From Actinomycetes bacterium (lineage in GTDB: Bacteria; Actinomycetota; Acidimicrobiia; Acidimicrobiales; Ilumatobacteraceae): DNA of 64,000 bases. The notes beneath the pieces were generated by a model, which was given only the letters and a program-made list of their open reading frames with translations, ran no database searches and had not been told where the DNA came from. Positions 7,778-17,158 of this stretch are shown in pieces. The position numbers and the translations under genes are program-made. The stretch lies in assembly GCA_025356335.1 (NCBI GenBank), contig JANXUF010000014.1:1-64000 (forward strand), read 5' to 3'. The number at the start of each line of letters is the position of its first letter. The stretch's first letter is position 1.

Positions 7778-9016
7778 TCAGGCCTGTTGGGCAGGATCGG
7801 GTGCCTGCACCTGTGTGCCGTGTCCGCCTTGTTTGAGCAGCTGAGAACTGGCTATTGCCGCACCGTAGGTCGCAGCGACGATAGCGGCGTCGGCGAAGAC
7901 GCTGGAGCGCCACGATGGATTGCGCAGACCTGCGGCAGCGTACGCAGCCACCGTCGACGCTCCGATGGCAACGACGTTCGCCCACCACTGTTTCAGCTCC
8001 GTCGGCCACATGTCGAACACTGCGTACATTGCCAGGATCATCGTCCACGGGATCACCGCCAGCCCGTACAGGACCAGACGGCTTTGCGAGGAGACGTTGA
8101 ATCGCCATTCGCGAACACGGAGGGGAATGGCGCCCTTGTAGACGATGGTGACGGCGACCGTGCCGCCCATCCATTGGGATTGGCAGCCGAGATCGAACCT
8201 GACCGTCAACAACGTTTGTCCGTTTCCGAGTTGGACGATCGGGTCGTCGAGTTTGGCGATCGGCGAGCCAGCGTCCCCCTGGCGGGGTAGAACGACAAAG
8301 TCCTGCAGATCGAGTTTCGAGGCATCAGTTGGTGCGACCGGCACGACCGGCACGGAATGTGTCCGCTCGTCGCGGTTGAACCCGAATTTCTCGTCGATGG
8401 CCGCCGACGCACTACTCGAGCCGGACGGGTCTGCGCCGTCGGAAGTGCCGCTGGTGCCCACACTCGGCGGGGTCCCGGCTGTCGTGTCAGTAGTTTCAGA
8501 CGCGGCATCGCCAACCGAGCCGGACGAGATCGACGCTGCACCAGCCTTGATGCCGAACGAACGCTCCGGCGTCGACGTAGCCGCAGCCCACGAAGCGCTC
8601 TTTGCGCTCGGACTCGACGCAGGACAACGTCGACAGCTGTCGGTGTTCAGTTGCGTGCATCCCGATTGACTCCACCAGAGATGGTCGCTCGCCATCATCG
8701 AGAACATGACCCCCGTCAGAATGAGCGCCGTTGCGACGGTGGTCGCTGTGACGATTCGAAGCCGTACGCGTGCCTTCTCATCAACTGCGCACTTCGCCTT
8801 GTTCGGTTTGAATGAACGACTCAACGCCGCCAGACTGCTCGCGGCGACGAGCACTCCGCCGACGACGGCGACGGATACTGCCACGGCACCTCCTTTCGAG
8901 GCGACGAAGTTGACACCGAGAGCCGACAGCCCCACTCCGAGACCCACAAGGCCGAGAAGCCCCGGAACGCTCCCCAGCGTGCGCCGCACGGAACGAGCTA
9001 CCTTCATGCCCACCAT
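7778..9016 (-). CDS. Six-segment membrane protein with an extracytoplasmic domain
   Basis: This is a 412-residue protein. I chose the ATG at 9016 because an AAGGAGGAG ribosome site lies nine bases upstream; an ATG at 9070 would add 18 residues. The layout is two hydrophobic helices near residues 15-65 (LLGLVGLGVGLSALGV, VSVAVVGGVLVAASSLAAL) and a third near 85-105. A Ser/Thr/Gly-rich linker and a beta-rich region follow (LLTVRFDLGCQSQWMGG). Three more helices lie in the last 110 residues. This resembles mycobacterial membrane proteins with an Ig-like outer domain, but I cannot name a family. Function unknown. It diverges from the phosphoesterase gene at 9281. Confidence 0.75.
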   Translation of the reverse strand: MVGMKVARSVRRTLGSVPGLLGLVGLGVGLSALGVNFVASKGGAVAVSVAVVGGVLVAASSLAALSRSFKPNKAKCAVDEKARVRLRIVTATTVATALILTGVMFSMMASDHLWWSQSGCTQLNTDSCRRCPASSPSAKSASWAAATSTPERSFGIKAGAASISSGSVGDAASETTDTTAGTPPSVGTSGTSDGADPSGSSSASAAIDEKFGFNRDERTHSVPVVPVAPTDASKLDLQDFVVLPRQGDAGSPIAKLDDPIVQLGNGQTLLTVRFDLGCQSQWMGGTVAVTIVYKGAIPLRVREWRFNVSSQSRLVLYGLAVIPWTMILAMYAVFDMWPTELKQWWANVVAIGASTVAAYAAAGLRNPSWRSSVFADAAIVAATYGAAIASSQLLKQGGHGTQVQAPDPAQQA

Positions 9017-9280
9017 CGAAACGATCTCCTCCTTCGCTTCCACACCCTGAGACCGCAATGTAGACGACATGCGCGAGCCCGAGTTTCGGAACGACCCGAC
9101 GACTCGGAATTCATGACAGCAGAGAACGACGCCTGGATTCGACGACGTGTGAGGCGACGGGGCGAGTCGAGCGTCGAGCGCATTGCGACGGAAGTGCGCT
9201 GGGCGGCGACAGTACGTGTTCTTCGGTTGTCGGCAGAGTGGCGAACGGATGGAACAGGTCACCGGGACTATCGTTTGTCG

Positions 9281-10495
9281 ATGGCTACGAACATGTCAGA
9301 ACATGTGGTGGTGTTGATCCAGGAGAACAAGACTCCTGATTTCTCCTTTCGTTCACTCGCTGCGTTCGGTGCCGATATCTCCGTCTATCCGACTTCGTTG
9401 TCGGCGGCGCCGGACTATGACCAGCCGCACGATCGCAGCGCCTGGGTCCATTACCGGATGGGTGACTATCCGGCTGTCAAAACGCAGATCGACAACGACG
9501 TCTTGCAGCCGTTCTATGCCTGGTTGGCGAAATCGTTCACGTTCTGCGATCATCATTTCGGTCTCGGAACGAACTCGACATCCGGGCACCTCATGGCGAT
9601 TGGTGGGCAGACCCCGACGCTGAAGAACCCGCCGTTCGGTGCCGGGGGGCCTCAGTGGGATCTGCCGTCGATCTTCGTCCACGCCGAAAAAGCCGGGCTG
9701 TCGTGGGCTGCGGTCGCTGACCAGGATCACTATCCGGTCAAGTTCTACACCGAACTCGACACGCCGGCCCGAGCAGCGCATATTCATGCGGCTCACGCTG
9801 GTGCGCCCGACCCGTTCGTCACGCTCGCCCGAACCGGCGCACTTCCGAACATCACGTACGTGTGGAGCCCTGGCGGATACGACGAACATCCGCCGTATCT
9901 GAAATCAGATCCCGCGTATCTGCAACGCGGTCACGATCTCACCTGGCAACGCGTCGACGCGGTCGTCAAGGCAGGTCTGTGGGATTCGACGACCTTCATC
10001 CTCACATGGGACGACTGGGGCGGTTACGCCGATCACGTCGCGACCCCCGCCAGCGAGACCGTCATCGACTCGCTGCATCCCGGAGGGTTCCCGGTGATCG
10101 GCGGGTCACGAATCCCGCTCATCATGTTCGGTGGCCACGTCCGCCAAGGCATCGACACGACATGGCGTTCCCACGCTGCAGTCCCGAAGACGATCATCGA
10201 TCTGTTCGGCCTCACTCCGATGGGAATCCCGCGCGTCGACTCTGCCATCGGTCTCGCCGCCAACGTCCGCCCGGGTACCGCCGCTCGGCCGGCACCACCA
10301 GCGTTCGCGACGACCATCACGCAACCAACGCCACCGAAGAATCGTCCCGTGCTTCCACCGACGAAACCATGGGCGGGGCTGACGAATACTCGACTCGCCC
10401 CGGTGATCCTCAACGGTAACGCTACCCTCCCGGCCCCCGACGACGCTGTCGTCCACACAACGCCACCAAAGCTCCCGCCGCTCGCCCCACACTGA
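9281..10495 (+). CDS. Phosphoesterase of the phospholipase C / AcpA family
   Basis: The 404-residue protein begins MSEHVVVLIQENKTPDFSF after a short leader. This is the metal-binding strand of the PLC-like phosphoesterase family (PF04185; usually QENRSFD). Later motifs are HFGLGTNSTSGHLMAIGG, WGGYADHVATP (Asp and His metal ligands in TWDDWGGYADHV) and SRIPLIMFGGHVRQG. No signal peptide is visible, unlike most relatives. The C-terminal 70 residues are Pro/Thr-rich. It probably cleaves phosphate esters or phospholipids. A second member of the family, with a lipoprotein signal, lies at 60800-62437. Confidence 0.8.
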   Translation: MATNMSEHVVVLIQENKTPDFSFRSLAAFGADISVYPTSLSAAPDYDQPHDRSAWVHYRMGDYPAVKTQIDNDVLQPFYAWLAKSFTFCDHHFGLGTNSTSGHLMAIGGQTPTLKNPPFGAGGPQWDLPSIFVHAEKAGLSWAAVADQDHYPVKFYTELDTPARAAHIHAAHAGAPDPFVTLARTGALPNITYVWSPGGYDEHPPYLKSDPAYLQRGHDLTWQRVDAVVKAGLWDSTTFILTWDDWGGYADHVATPASETVIDSLHPGGFPVIGGSRIPLIMFGGHVRQGIDTTWRSHAAVPKTIIDLFGLTPMGIPRVDSAIGLAANVRPGTAARPAPPAFATTITQPTPPKNRPVLPPTKPWAGLTNTRLAPVILNGNATLPAPDDAVVHTTPPKLPPLAPH

Positions 10496-10511
10496 AAAGT
10501 TGGCGCGCGAC

Positions 10512-11375
10512 TCACCGAGGGCGGGCGATGCCGAGGCGAGGGAGTCCGTGCTCCCCGTGAACCGATGCTCCGTGGGCGAGTACCAGCGCCGCCCATTCTC
10601 CGGAGGTTCGACGCTCGACTTCGACGAGCGGTCGGAGGAACCCGGCGACGAGCGTGCATTGCGGAGGCGAGATCCCGCTCACCGCGAGCCATCCGTCGGG
10701 CGCCACGAGCGGCACGAGTCGGGGTGCGAGTTCGACGATTGCCGATCTGCCGACATTCGCCACGACGACATCGAATGGGCCCTCGCTCTCGCCCGGCAGA
10801 GCGAGCGACGCTCGCAATTGGCGGTCCATGCCGTTGAGCAAGGCGTTCCGTCGAGTCGCCTCGACCGCTTCCTCCTTCACATCCGTCGCCACGACGCAAG
10901 ACGCCCCGAGCCGCAGCGCGCACAGCCCGAGCACGCCACTGCCACAGCCGAGATCGAGGACGCTCTCACCACCGGTGATCCGTCCCAGCAGTTCCTCGAT
11001 GAGCAACCGTGTCGCCGGATGCTCGCCATTGCCGAAGCCCCCAGGGCCGAGCTCGACCACGTTCGACAGGCCGGTGCGGTCGTGCTCTGACCATGCGAAG
11101 CACACGCTGAGCCGCTCTCCGAACGAAATCGGGCGAGTATGGCGAATCCACGCCTCCCACCGGGCGCCGTCTTCGAGTCGAGCCACCGCCGCCATGCCTG
11201 CTGCACGGAGCACCGCTGCAAGGCGCCAGGCCTCGGCCTCGTCATTCACGGTTGCCAGCACCAACCGACGGGTTTCGCCGGGTGCGCCGACGTCGACCAC
11301 GCGAGCGCTCACGACGCCGAGACGGGCCCGCACTGCTCCAACGTCCGCAGTGCACGTAGCGACAACGACGATCAC
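10512..11375 (-). CDS. prmA: Ribosomal protein L11 methyltransferase
   Basis: The 287-residue protein has an N-terminal substrate-recognition domain and a C-terminal SAM domain. The SAM domain carries GFGNGEHPATRLLIEEL (PrmA signature, normally FGTGxHxTT), SVLDLGCGSGVLGLCAL (motif I), VVATDVKEEAVEATRRNALLNG and FDVVVANVGRSAIVELAP (NPPY-like motif replaced by ANVGRSA). Length and order fit PrmA, which trimethylates L11. The changed ANI/NPPY region leaves room for a different protein or small-molecule substrate. It converges with the phosphoesterase gene, with 16 bp between stops. Confidence 0.8.
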   Translation of the reverse strand: MIVVVATCTADVGAVRARLGVVSARVVDVGAPGETRRLVLATVNDEAEAWRLAAVLRAAGMAAVARLEDGARWEAWIRHTRPISFGERLSVCFAWSEHDRTGLSNVVELGPGGFGNGEHPATRLLIEELLGRITGGESVLDLGCGSGVLGLCALRLGASCVVATDVKEEAVEATRRNALLNGMDRQLRASLALPGESEGPFDVVVANVGRSAIVELAPRLVPLVAPDGWLAVSGISPPQCTLVAGFLRPLVEVERRTSGEWAALVLAHGASVHGEHGLPRLGIARPR

Positions 11376-11454
11376 CGTTGCAGGTTGTCACAACGGCGTT
11401 TGATTGATCCAGCTTCCGGGCATAGTTCGACGGTCCAAGGGAAGGGATGGGGTC

Positions 11455-11724
11455 ATGGCAGGGGAAACCATTGTTGAAGGACGGCATGGAGATGTCGTTG
11501 TCGAGCGCCGGGGAGAGTTCGGCCGGATCGTCAGGTTGCTGATCGCAGCGGCGATCGTCGCCTTGGTCGTCGTCGTCGGATTCGACAACCGCGCCAAGGT
11601 GAGGATCGGCTATCCGGGTGGCCATCGCAACGCGCCGATCTGGGTGGTGCTCGTCGCCGCCGGCATTGCCGGGGTGATCATCGGCTGGCTCGTCAAGCAC
11701 CGGCCACGCCATATCCGCACCTGA
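11455..11724 (+). CDS. LapA/DUF1049-type small membrane protein
   Basis: The 89-residue protein starts at the ATG after a GGGAAGGGATGGGG ribosome region. It has two transmembrane helices (LLIAAAIVALVVVVGFDNRAKV, then VVLVAAGIAGVIIGWLV) separated by a short basic loop, and ends in a basic tail. This spacing, with N-R between the helices, is typical of the lipopolysaccharide-assembly protein A domain (DUF1049), which in actinobacteria has no known role. It diverges from prmA and converges with the YceI gene. Confidence 0.75.
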   Translation: MAGETIVEGRHGDVVVERRGEFGRIVRLLIAAAIVALVVVVGFDNRAKVRIGYPGGHRNAPIWVVLVAAGIAGVIIGWLVKHRPRHIRT

Positions 11725-11793
11725 TCTCAGCACGGCGGGACGTGACCTCAGGGGGCGGTCCCGATTCCGAACGCAGCGAACGCGGTGGCGTGA

Positions 11794-12303
11794 TCAGGCG
11801 CGGCGAAGGACGGCGTCGATCACGACGGTCAGCGGTTTGCCCGTGCCTGGACGGGTGATGCCGAATTCCTTCGGCATGACGACGGTCTCGGCGGTGTACC
11901 GATCGGCGCCGGTGCCGGCGACCCGGGTTGCGTGAAGGGTGACCGGCTTCGAAACGTCGCGAACGTGCAACTGGCCGGCGATGTCGAGGCCGGCAGCCGT
12001 CTCGGTGATCGACGTCGATGCGAACTCGATGTTCGGGAACGTCGTAACCGCAAAGGCGTTGCCGGACCGCAGGTGTTCGTCGCGCTTCTTGCTGCCGGTG
12101 TTGACGCTGTCTGCGCGGATGCTGATCGAGACCGAAGAGGAGACGGCGTCGGTGCCGATGTTGATCGACGTCTCGTAGCGGTCGAAGCGGCCGTTGACCT
12201 TCATACCGAAGAGTGCCTTGGCCCGGAATCCGATCGAAGAAGACGCCGGGTCGAGTGTCCAGGTGCCGACTGCCGGATGAGTGTTCTGTGCTGAAGTGTC
12301 CAT
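11794..12303 (-). CDS. YceI-family lipid-binding lipocalin-like protein
   Basis: The 169-residue protein shows the YceI order: VGTWTLDPASSSIGFRAKALFGMKVNGRF, then VNTGSKKRDEHLRSGNAF, FPNIEFASTSI, and VTLHATRVAG with a late KEFGITRPG. YceI proteins form a barrel that binds polyisoprenoid lipids. There is no signal peptide, so it is probably cytoplasmic, as in many actinobacterial members. The start at 12303 is the ATG nearest the shared intergenic operator. It is divergent from the MarR gene, which probably controls it. Confidence 0.85.
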   Translation of the reverse strand: MDTSAQNTHPAVGTWTLDPASSSIGFRAKALFGMKVNGRFDRYETSINIGTDAVSSSVSISIRADSVNTGSKKRDEHLRSGNAFAVTTFPNIEFASTSITETAAGLDIAGQLHVRDVSKPVTLHATRVAGTGADRYTAETVVMPKEFGITRPGTGKPLTVVIDAVLRRA

Positions 12304-12309
12304 GTGTGG

Positions 12310-12329
12310 ATAATACAGGTATGAATTAT
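12310..12329. promoter_or_regulatory. Imperfect inverted repeat between yceI-like and marR-like genes
   Basis: ATAATACAGG faces TATGAATTAT: seven of ten positions are symmetric, with ATAAT/ATTAT outer arms. It is AT-rich in a GC-rich region and lies in the 56-bp gap between divergent starts. Size and placement suit a MarR dimer. Confidence 0.45.
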
Positions 12330-12359
12330 ATCGCCAACGTGCGCTGATATCTTTGTGAT

Positions 12360-12821
12360 GTGATCGCACCGGAATCGCCCCCGCTCGAGGTTTCCTCGGC
12401 GGCAACGGCGCTTGCCATGCTGCTGACCGCCTACCACGTCATCGGCGATGCGCTCGAGGTCGATATGAAGGCGCGGTGCGGGGTCGGCCCGAGCCACTTC
12501 CAAGTGCTGATGGCGCTGGCAGAAGCGCCGGACGGGCAACTGCGCATGGTCGACATCGCCTCGAAGAATTGCATCAGCCGCAGCGGGGTGACGCAGTCGG
12601 TGGACCGCCTCGAGAAGCTCGGACTCGTCACGCGCGCGACGAGTCCTGGAGATCGTCGACTCGTGCTGGCGACGATCACTCCGGCTGGCCGTGACGTCGT
12701 TCCGATCGGCCACCTGGTATTCCAAGAGGTCGCCGATCGGTTCATCTCCGATCGACTGGGGCATCGGCAGGCGATCGCGCTCCAGGCAGCGCTGCTCAAG
12801 ATTGCGTCGACGGACCGGTAG
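12360..12821 (+). CDS. MarR-family transcriptional regulator
   Basis: The 153-residue winged-helix regulator has the MarR core. VGPSHFQVLMALAEAPDGQLRMVDIASKNCISRSGVTQSVDRLEKLGLVTRA is the DNA-binding helix pair, and SPGDRRLVLATITPAGRDV is the wing with the conserved Asp-Arg-Arg. Helices at both ends should make the dimer. The GTG at 12360 is the start in this frame. It is divergent from the YceI gene and upstream of a nitroreductase gene on the same strand, so both are candidate targets. Confidence 0.85.
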   Translation: MIAPESPPLEVSSAATALAMLLTAYHVIGDALEVDMKARCGVGPSHFQVLMALAEAPDGQLRMVDIASKNCISRSGVTQSVDRLEKLGLVTRATSPGDRRLVLATITPAGRDVVPIGHLVFQEVADRFISDRLGHRQAIALQAALLKIASTDR

Positions 12822-12887
12822 CGAATTCGGCGGTCCGGCGGCGGTCACTCTCTGGTGGCGATGGTCGTCTCGGTGTAACTTGCCGAG

Positions 12888-13544
12888 GTGACCGTCCTCG
12901 ATCTCGACCCCGATGCATTGCTGTCAACGACCAGAGCCGTCCGTAAGCGTCTCGACTGCACCCGCGACGTGCCCGATGAGCTGATCCGAGAGTGTGCGGC
13001 GGCAGCGCTGCAGGCACCCTCCGGCTCGAACCACATCACGATGAGTTTCGTGATCGTCAAGGACGCAGCAAAGCGCCAGGCGATCGCCGGTGTCTACGCC
13101 AGGTGCTGGGACATCTACTCGAACAGCCCGTTCTTCGTCGGTGCCATTCAGCAAGCAGGTGCATCGGCGCAGGCGCAGCAGGACCGCGTCACGGACTCGG
13201 CGACGTACCTTTCCCAGCACATGGCCGAGGTGCCGGCGCTCGTGATCGCCTGCTCGGTCGGCATGCGCCTCGACAACGTCGAGCCGATGGTGTCTGCATC
13301 GGTGTACGGCAACATCCTGCCGGCCACATGGAGTTTCATGCTCGCCGCCAGGGCCCGAGGCCTCGGTACGGCGTGGACGACGATCCACCTGATGATGGAG
13401 CAGGAAATCGCCGACATCGTCGGTATCCCGTTCGACACGGTACAGCAGGTGTGCCTGTCGCCGTTGGCGTACACGCTCGGCACCGACTTCAAACCCGCCG
13501 TCCGTCCGGAACCCGACTCGATCCTCCACTGGGACCGTTGGTGA
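12888..13544 (+). CDS. Nitroreductase-family FMN oxidoreductase
   Basis: The 218-residue protein has TRAVRKRLDCTRDVPDELI (N-terminal FMN phosphate-binding Arg residues), ALQAPSGSNHITMSFVIV (the AP-S-N FMN loop) and ARGLGTAWTTIHL (second flavin motif, normally GLGTxW). This order is typical of nitroreductases, which reduce nitro-aromatics or quinones with NAD(P)H. It starts at GTG. It follows the MarR gene by 66 bp and may be co-regulated. Substrate unknown. Confidence 0.85.
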   Translation: MTVLDLDPDALLSTTRAVRKRLDCTRDVPDELIRECAAAALQAPSGSNHITMSFVIVKDAAKRQAIAGVYARCWDIYSNSPFFVGAIQQAGASAQAQQDRVTDSATYLSQHMAEVPALVIACSVGMRLDNVEPMVSASVYGNILPATWSFMLAARARGLGTAWTTIHLMMEQEIADIVGIPFDTVQQVCLSPLAYTLGTDFKPAVRPEPDSILHWDRW

Positions 13545-13572
13545 GCGACGGCCATACCACGGTCGTGCGCAA

Positions 13573-14381
13573 TCACCCGGCGAAGAGCAGCTGATCCAGT
13601 CCTCTGACGAGGCCGTTGATCTGCATCACGCGCCGGACGGCCAGCAGTGTCCCGGCAGCGTATGGCTCCGCTCCAGCACCGGCGTCGTGGCGAATGGTCA
13701 GACGCTCGTCGGGGAGGCCGAAGATCGTCTCGAAGGCGATGACGAAGCCGGGCAGACGAACGGAATGGACCTGCGTCCCACCGATGGAGGCGCCACGTGC
13801 CTGGCGTTCGCCATGCGTGTCAACGAGCGACACAGCCAGCTCCGATACGGCGACGTCGCCCATGCTCTCGGCGAGTTCGCGTGTCGTCCCGCTCGGCGCG
13901 TCGACTTTCGAGGCGCTGGCGTAGTCGATGATCTCCCAGCTCGGCAGGTACCGCGCGGCGAGCAGCGAACAGTGCTTGGCCAACGCTGCTGTGATCGAGA
14001 AGTTGCCGGCGGCGATCACGCCGAGGCCGCATGCCACCGCCTGCTGGTCGATTTCGAAGAAGTCGTCCGCCGTCAAACCTGAGGTGCCATGACCACCCTG
14101 ATCCCCGCTTGGAGCGCCTCGAACGTGCGTCCCTTCACCGACACTGGGTCCATGTAGTCGATGAGCACATCGGGACGTGCCCCGCCGGCCAGTACCTCGT
14201 GCAGCGTTCCGCAGATGACCATACCGCTCGCCGGTACGCCGAGTGCCTCCCCCAGATCCCGACCGGCATGCGTCCGGGCGAGTGCGCCGACGACCTCGAA
14301 CTCGTCGGATTGCAGCAGGTGGCGTGTCACGACGCTGCCTGTCCATCCCGTCGTCCCGGCAACGCACACCTTGATCGTCAT
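13573..14381 (-). pseudogene. DapB-like dihydrodipicolinate reductase, one frameshift
   Basis: The N-terminal frame (14381 to about 14088) reads KVCVAGTTGWTGSVVTRHL, a Rossmann NAD(P) site. The C-terminal frame continues with GTSGLTADDFF, GVIAAGNFSITAALA and KVDAPSGTTRELAE. The two join if one G is restored near 14088, and the corrected length is exactly 270 codons, so a single-base deletion is likely. True DapB has ELHHxxK; here the segment is IIDYASASK, so the catalytic His pair is missing while the Lys and DAPSGT remain. This makes it a DapB-family paralogue rather than the lysine enzyme. The frameshift could be real or a sequencing error. Confidence 0.75.
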
Positions 14382-14559
14382 GATCGCGAGGGTACCGTCC
14401 TCGTCTGCAGCCCGGTGGGGTGGGCGAGACGAGGACGGTCACCGATACTGGTACGGAACCAGGAGCCTTGGGGTGCGCATAACTTTTCCGAAGTTCCCCA
14501 AATTTCCGGCGAAGGAGGCAAAAGACAGTTGCCTGCGGCCAGGTTGATACCTTGAGCCG

Positions 14560-16344
14560 ATGGTTACGGACCCGACCGACGTTTCGAACGACGAGACGAG
14601 CCGTCTCATCGCCGTCGAACGAACAGGTCTGACGAACGAAGCCGACGAAACGATGGAGCGACTCGCCGCCCTGGTCGCCAGGTTGCTCGGTGCCTCCGTC
14701 GGTCTCGTTTCCCTCGTCGACGACCGGCGACAATTCTTTCCTGGCCAGCTCGGGCTGGATTCACCCTGGTCCGACGATCGCCAGACGCCACTGTCACAGT
14801 CCCTCTGCCGCATCGTCGTCGACACGAAGACGATGGTGCAGATCGATGACGCCGCGCTCGACGAGCGTGCGGCCACCCATGGTGCTCGCGAGGTGCTCGG
14901 CGTGCAGAGTTATCTCGGCGCCCCGCTCCTCGACGTCGACGGACGGGTACTCGGGAGCCTCTGCGCCATCGAACCCAAGGCCCGCATGTGGACGGCCGAC
15001 GAACGCCAGATCCTCGCCGATCTCGCCTTCGGCGCGTCATCGGACCTGCGAGCGCGCATCGCCGCCACCGAGGCCAATATCGCCAGGGCCGAGGCCGAAC
15101 GGGCACGCCACCGGGTCGATCTGATGGCCGAGGTCACGACAGCGATGCTGCGGACCCTGGATCCGGCGCTGTCGATCGCCGCGATGCTCGATGTCGTCGT
15201 GCAGCGTTTGGCGACGTGGGCGATGGTCTTTCTCAGCGAGGAGGTGGACGAGATGCCGAACCGCGCCTTCGTTCGTCACCGCGATCGCCAACTCGAGCCG
15301 CTACTCACGGCAATGACGGCGGCGCCCGGATTCTCGTTGTACGACATGCCACTCACCCAATCGGTGCTCGCAGGAACGGTTGAATCGGTTGTTCTCGACC
15401 GCCTCTCGGCGCAGGTCGCGGCAACCGGTCGGTCGGCAAACGATGTGTTCCGCCGCCTCGGTCTCGGTTCCACGCTCATCGTCCCGATACACCTGAACAG
15501 TGTCATCATCGGGGTGCTGGTGCTCGTCGGCGATCCGGACCGCGACGATTCCGACGTCGTCGATCTCACCGTTGCCGGCCATCTGGCGCAGCGCGCCTCG
15601 ATGACGTTCGATCACGCGCGGTTGTACGCCCGTGAAAAACGGGTGGCATCGGAGTTGCAGCACAGCCTGCTCCCCGTACTCGCAGACGTCGATCCTGTCG
15701 GTGTGGATGTCGTCTACATGGCTGCGTCCCACGGCGTCGATGTCGGCGGTGACTGGTACGACCTCATCGCCCTCGCAGATGGTTCGCTCATCGCCATGAT
15801 CGGCGATGTCACCGGCCACAGCATCCAGGCTGCTGCTGCAATGGGCCGGGTGCAGGTGGCAGCGCGGATTTTTGCGTCGATGAGCGAGAAGCCTGCCGAC
15901 ATTCTCGACCGACTCGCTGCCGTTGCCGGTGGTCTGCTCGGGGATCTGCTGGCGACGTGCCTCGTCGCACATCTCATACCTCGGCCGGACGGCTCATGGA
16001 CCGTGCGTGTCGCCAACGCCGGCCACCTCCCACCGTTGATCGTCCACCCGGGCGCCGATCCCGAATTCCTCGACGTGTTCAACGACGCCCTGATCGGGCC
16101 GCCGATCGGCGGAGACCAGCGTCGGACGGCGCACTTCGCGGTTGCCACAGGTTCGACGCTGTTCCTCTATACCGACGGTCTGATCGAACATCGTCTCGAG
16201 CAGATCGACGATGGGATGCAACGCCTGCGGATGGCGGCGATGGCCGAGCGCTCCGGACCCATCGGCGGCCTCTGCACGCGGATCGTGACGGCTATGAATC
16301 CGAGCGGGTTGGACGACATCGCCTGCATCGCCCTGCGGTTGTGA
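14560..16344 (+). CDS. GAF-GAF-SpoIIE serine phosphatase (RsbU-like)
   Basis: The 594-residue protein has a first GAF domain (about 25-165; VSLVDDRRQFFPGQLGLDSPW, GAPLLDVDGRVLGSLCAIE), a coiled linker, a second GAF domain (about 195-365; STLIVPIHLNSVIIGVLVLVG) and a PP2C/SpoIIE domain (about 370-594). The metal ligands are in VDVGGDWYD (395-403), GDVTGH (about 415), NAGHLPP and GLDDIAC. Such proteins dephosphorylate anti-sigma-factor antagonists. With no transmembrane segment it should sense a cytoplasmic signal. Its stop overlaps the next start by four bases. Confidence 0.9.
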   Translation: MVTDPTDVSNDETSRLIAVERTGLTNEADETMERLAALVARLLGASVGLVSLVDDRRQFFPGQLGLDSPWSDDRQTPLSQSLCRIVVDTKTMVQIDDAALDERAATHGAREVLGVQSYLGAPLLDVDGRVLGSLCAIEPKARMWTADERQILADLAFGASSDLRARIAATEANIARAEAERARHRVDLMAEVTTAMLRTLDPALSIAAMLDVVVQRLATWAMVFLSEEVDEMPNRAFVRHRDRQLEPLLTAMTAAPGFSLYDMPLTQSVLAGTVESVVLDRLSAQVAATGRSANDVFRRLGLGSTLIVPIHLNSVIIGVLVLVGDPDRDDSDVVDLTVAGHLAQRASMTFDHARLYAREKRVASELQHSLLPVLADVDPVGVDVVYMAASHGVDVGGDWYDLIALADGSLIAMIGDVTGHSIQAAAAMGRVQVAARIFASMSEKPADILDRLAAVAGGLLGDLLATCLVAHLIPRPDGSWTVRVANAGHLPPLIVHPGADPEFLDVFNDALIGPPIGGDQRRTAHFAVATGSTLFLYTDGLIEHRLEQIDDGMQRLRMAAMAERSGPIGGLCTRIVTAMNPSGLDDIACIALRL

Positions 16345-17063
16345 AACCACCGGTGCACAGCGACGTCGACGCCGAGGCAGGCCTCGACGTGGATCCCGAC
16401 CTGTCGCCTGTGACGTCGGCGCTCGTCGTCAAACCCCTGCTGCGTGGCTGGCTGCACGCTGGTTCGTTCATCGTTGTCGGTGTCCTCGGGATGTTCATGC
16501 TCGCGCTGACCGACATCTCGCCACAGCACCGGGTGACGATCCTCATCTACCTGCTCGGCACGCTGGCGATGTTCGGGGTCTCGGCGCTGTATCACCGCGG
16601 CAGATGGACGGTCGGGCAGACCGCGGTCTGGCGGAGACTGGATCATTCGACCATCTTCCTGGCGATCGCCGGTGCCTACACCCCAGTCTGTGTCGCGGCC
16701 TTGACAGGCTGGCACCGGTCGGCAACATTGGCGACGGCGTGGGGCGGCGCAGTCGTCGGCATCGCCCTGCAGTGGCTTCCCGTCGATGTGCCGCGGGCCC
16801 TGTTCACCGTCGTCTACGTGATCGTCGGCTGGTCCGTGCTGCCGTCGATCGTTCAGATCTTCCACGGCCTCGGGGTGGTCGGATTCTCACTGCTGATGGG
16901 TGGCGGCCTCGCCTATACGGGTGGTGCGATCGTCTACGCAGGGAAACGCCCCGACCCGTGGCCGCGAGTCTTCGGATACCACGAGGTCTTCCATCTGCTG
17001 ACGGTGATCGGCGCCGGCTTGCACCTGGCGACGATCGGGTTCGTGGTGCTGGCGAAGCTCTGA
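16341..17063 (+). CDS. Hemolysin III / YqfA family membrane protein
   Basis: The 240-residue protein starts at GTG within a GTGA overlap with the phosphatase, so the two are co-translated. It has seven hydrophobic segments and the family marks of hemolysin III (related to PAQR receptors): SALYHRGRW, RRLDHSTIFLAIAGAYTPV and GYHEVFHLLTVIGAGLH. The His residues in LYH, LDHS and HEVFH match the proposed metal site. An N-terminal acidic extension of about 30 residues is present. Function in bacteria is unclear; membrane lipid hydrolysis has been suggested for the superfamily. Confidence 0.85.
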   Translation: MKPPVHSDVDAEAGLDVDPDLSPVTSALVVKPLLRGWLHAGSFIVVGVLGMFMLALTDISPQHRVTILIYLLGTLAMFGVSALYHRGRWTVGQTAVWRRLDHSTIFLAIAGAYTPVCVAALTGWHRSATLATAWGGAVVGIALQWLPVDVPRALFTVVYVIVGWSVLPSIVQIFHGLGVVGFSLLMGGGLAYTGGAIVYAGKRPDPWPRVFGYHEVFHLLTVIGAGLHLATIGFVVLAKL

Positions 17064-17158
17064 CGCCTCGTCCGACTGCCGACGGCGATCACTCGTTTGG
17101 CCATCGACAGGCATGGGTACGAAGCCCGGACCGTCATCGTGGTTTCGAGGGAGTTGCC

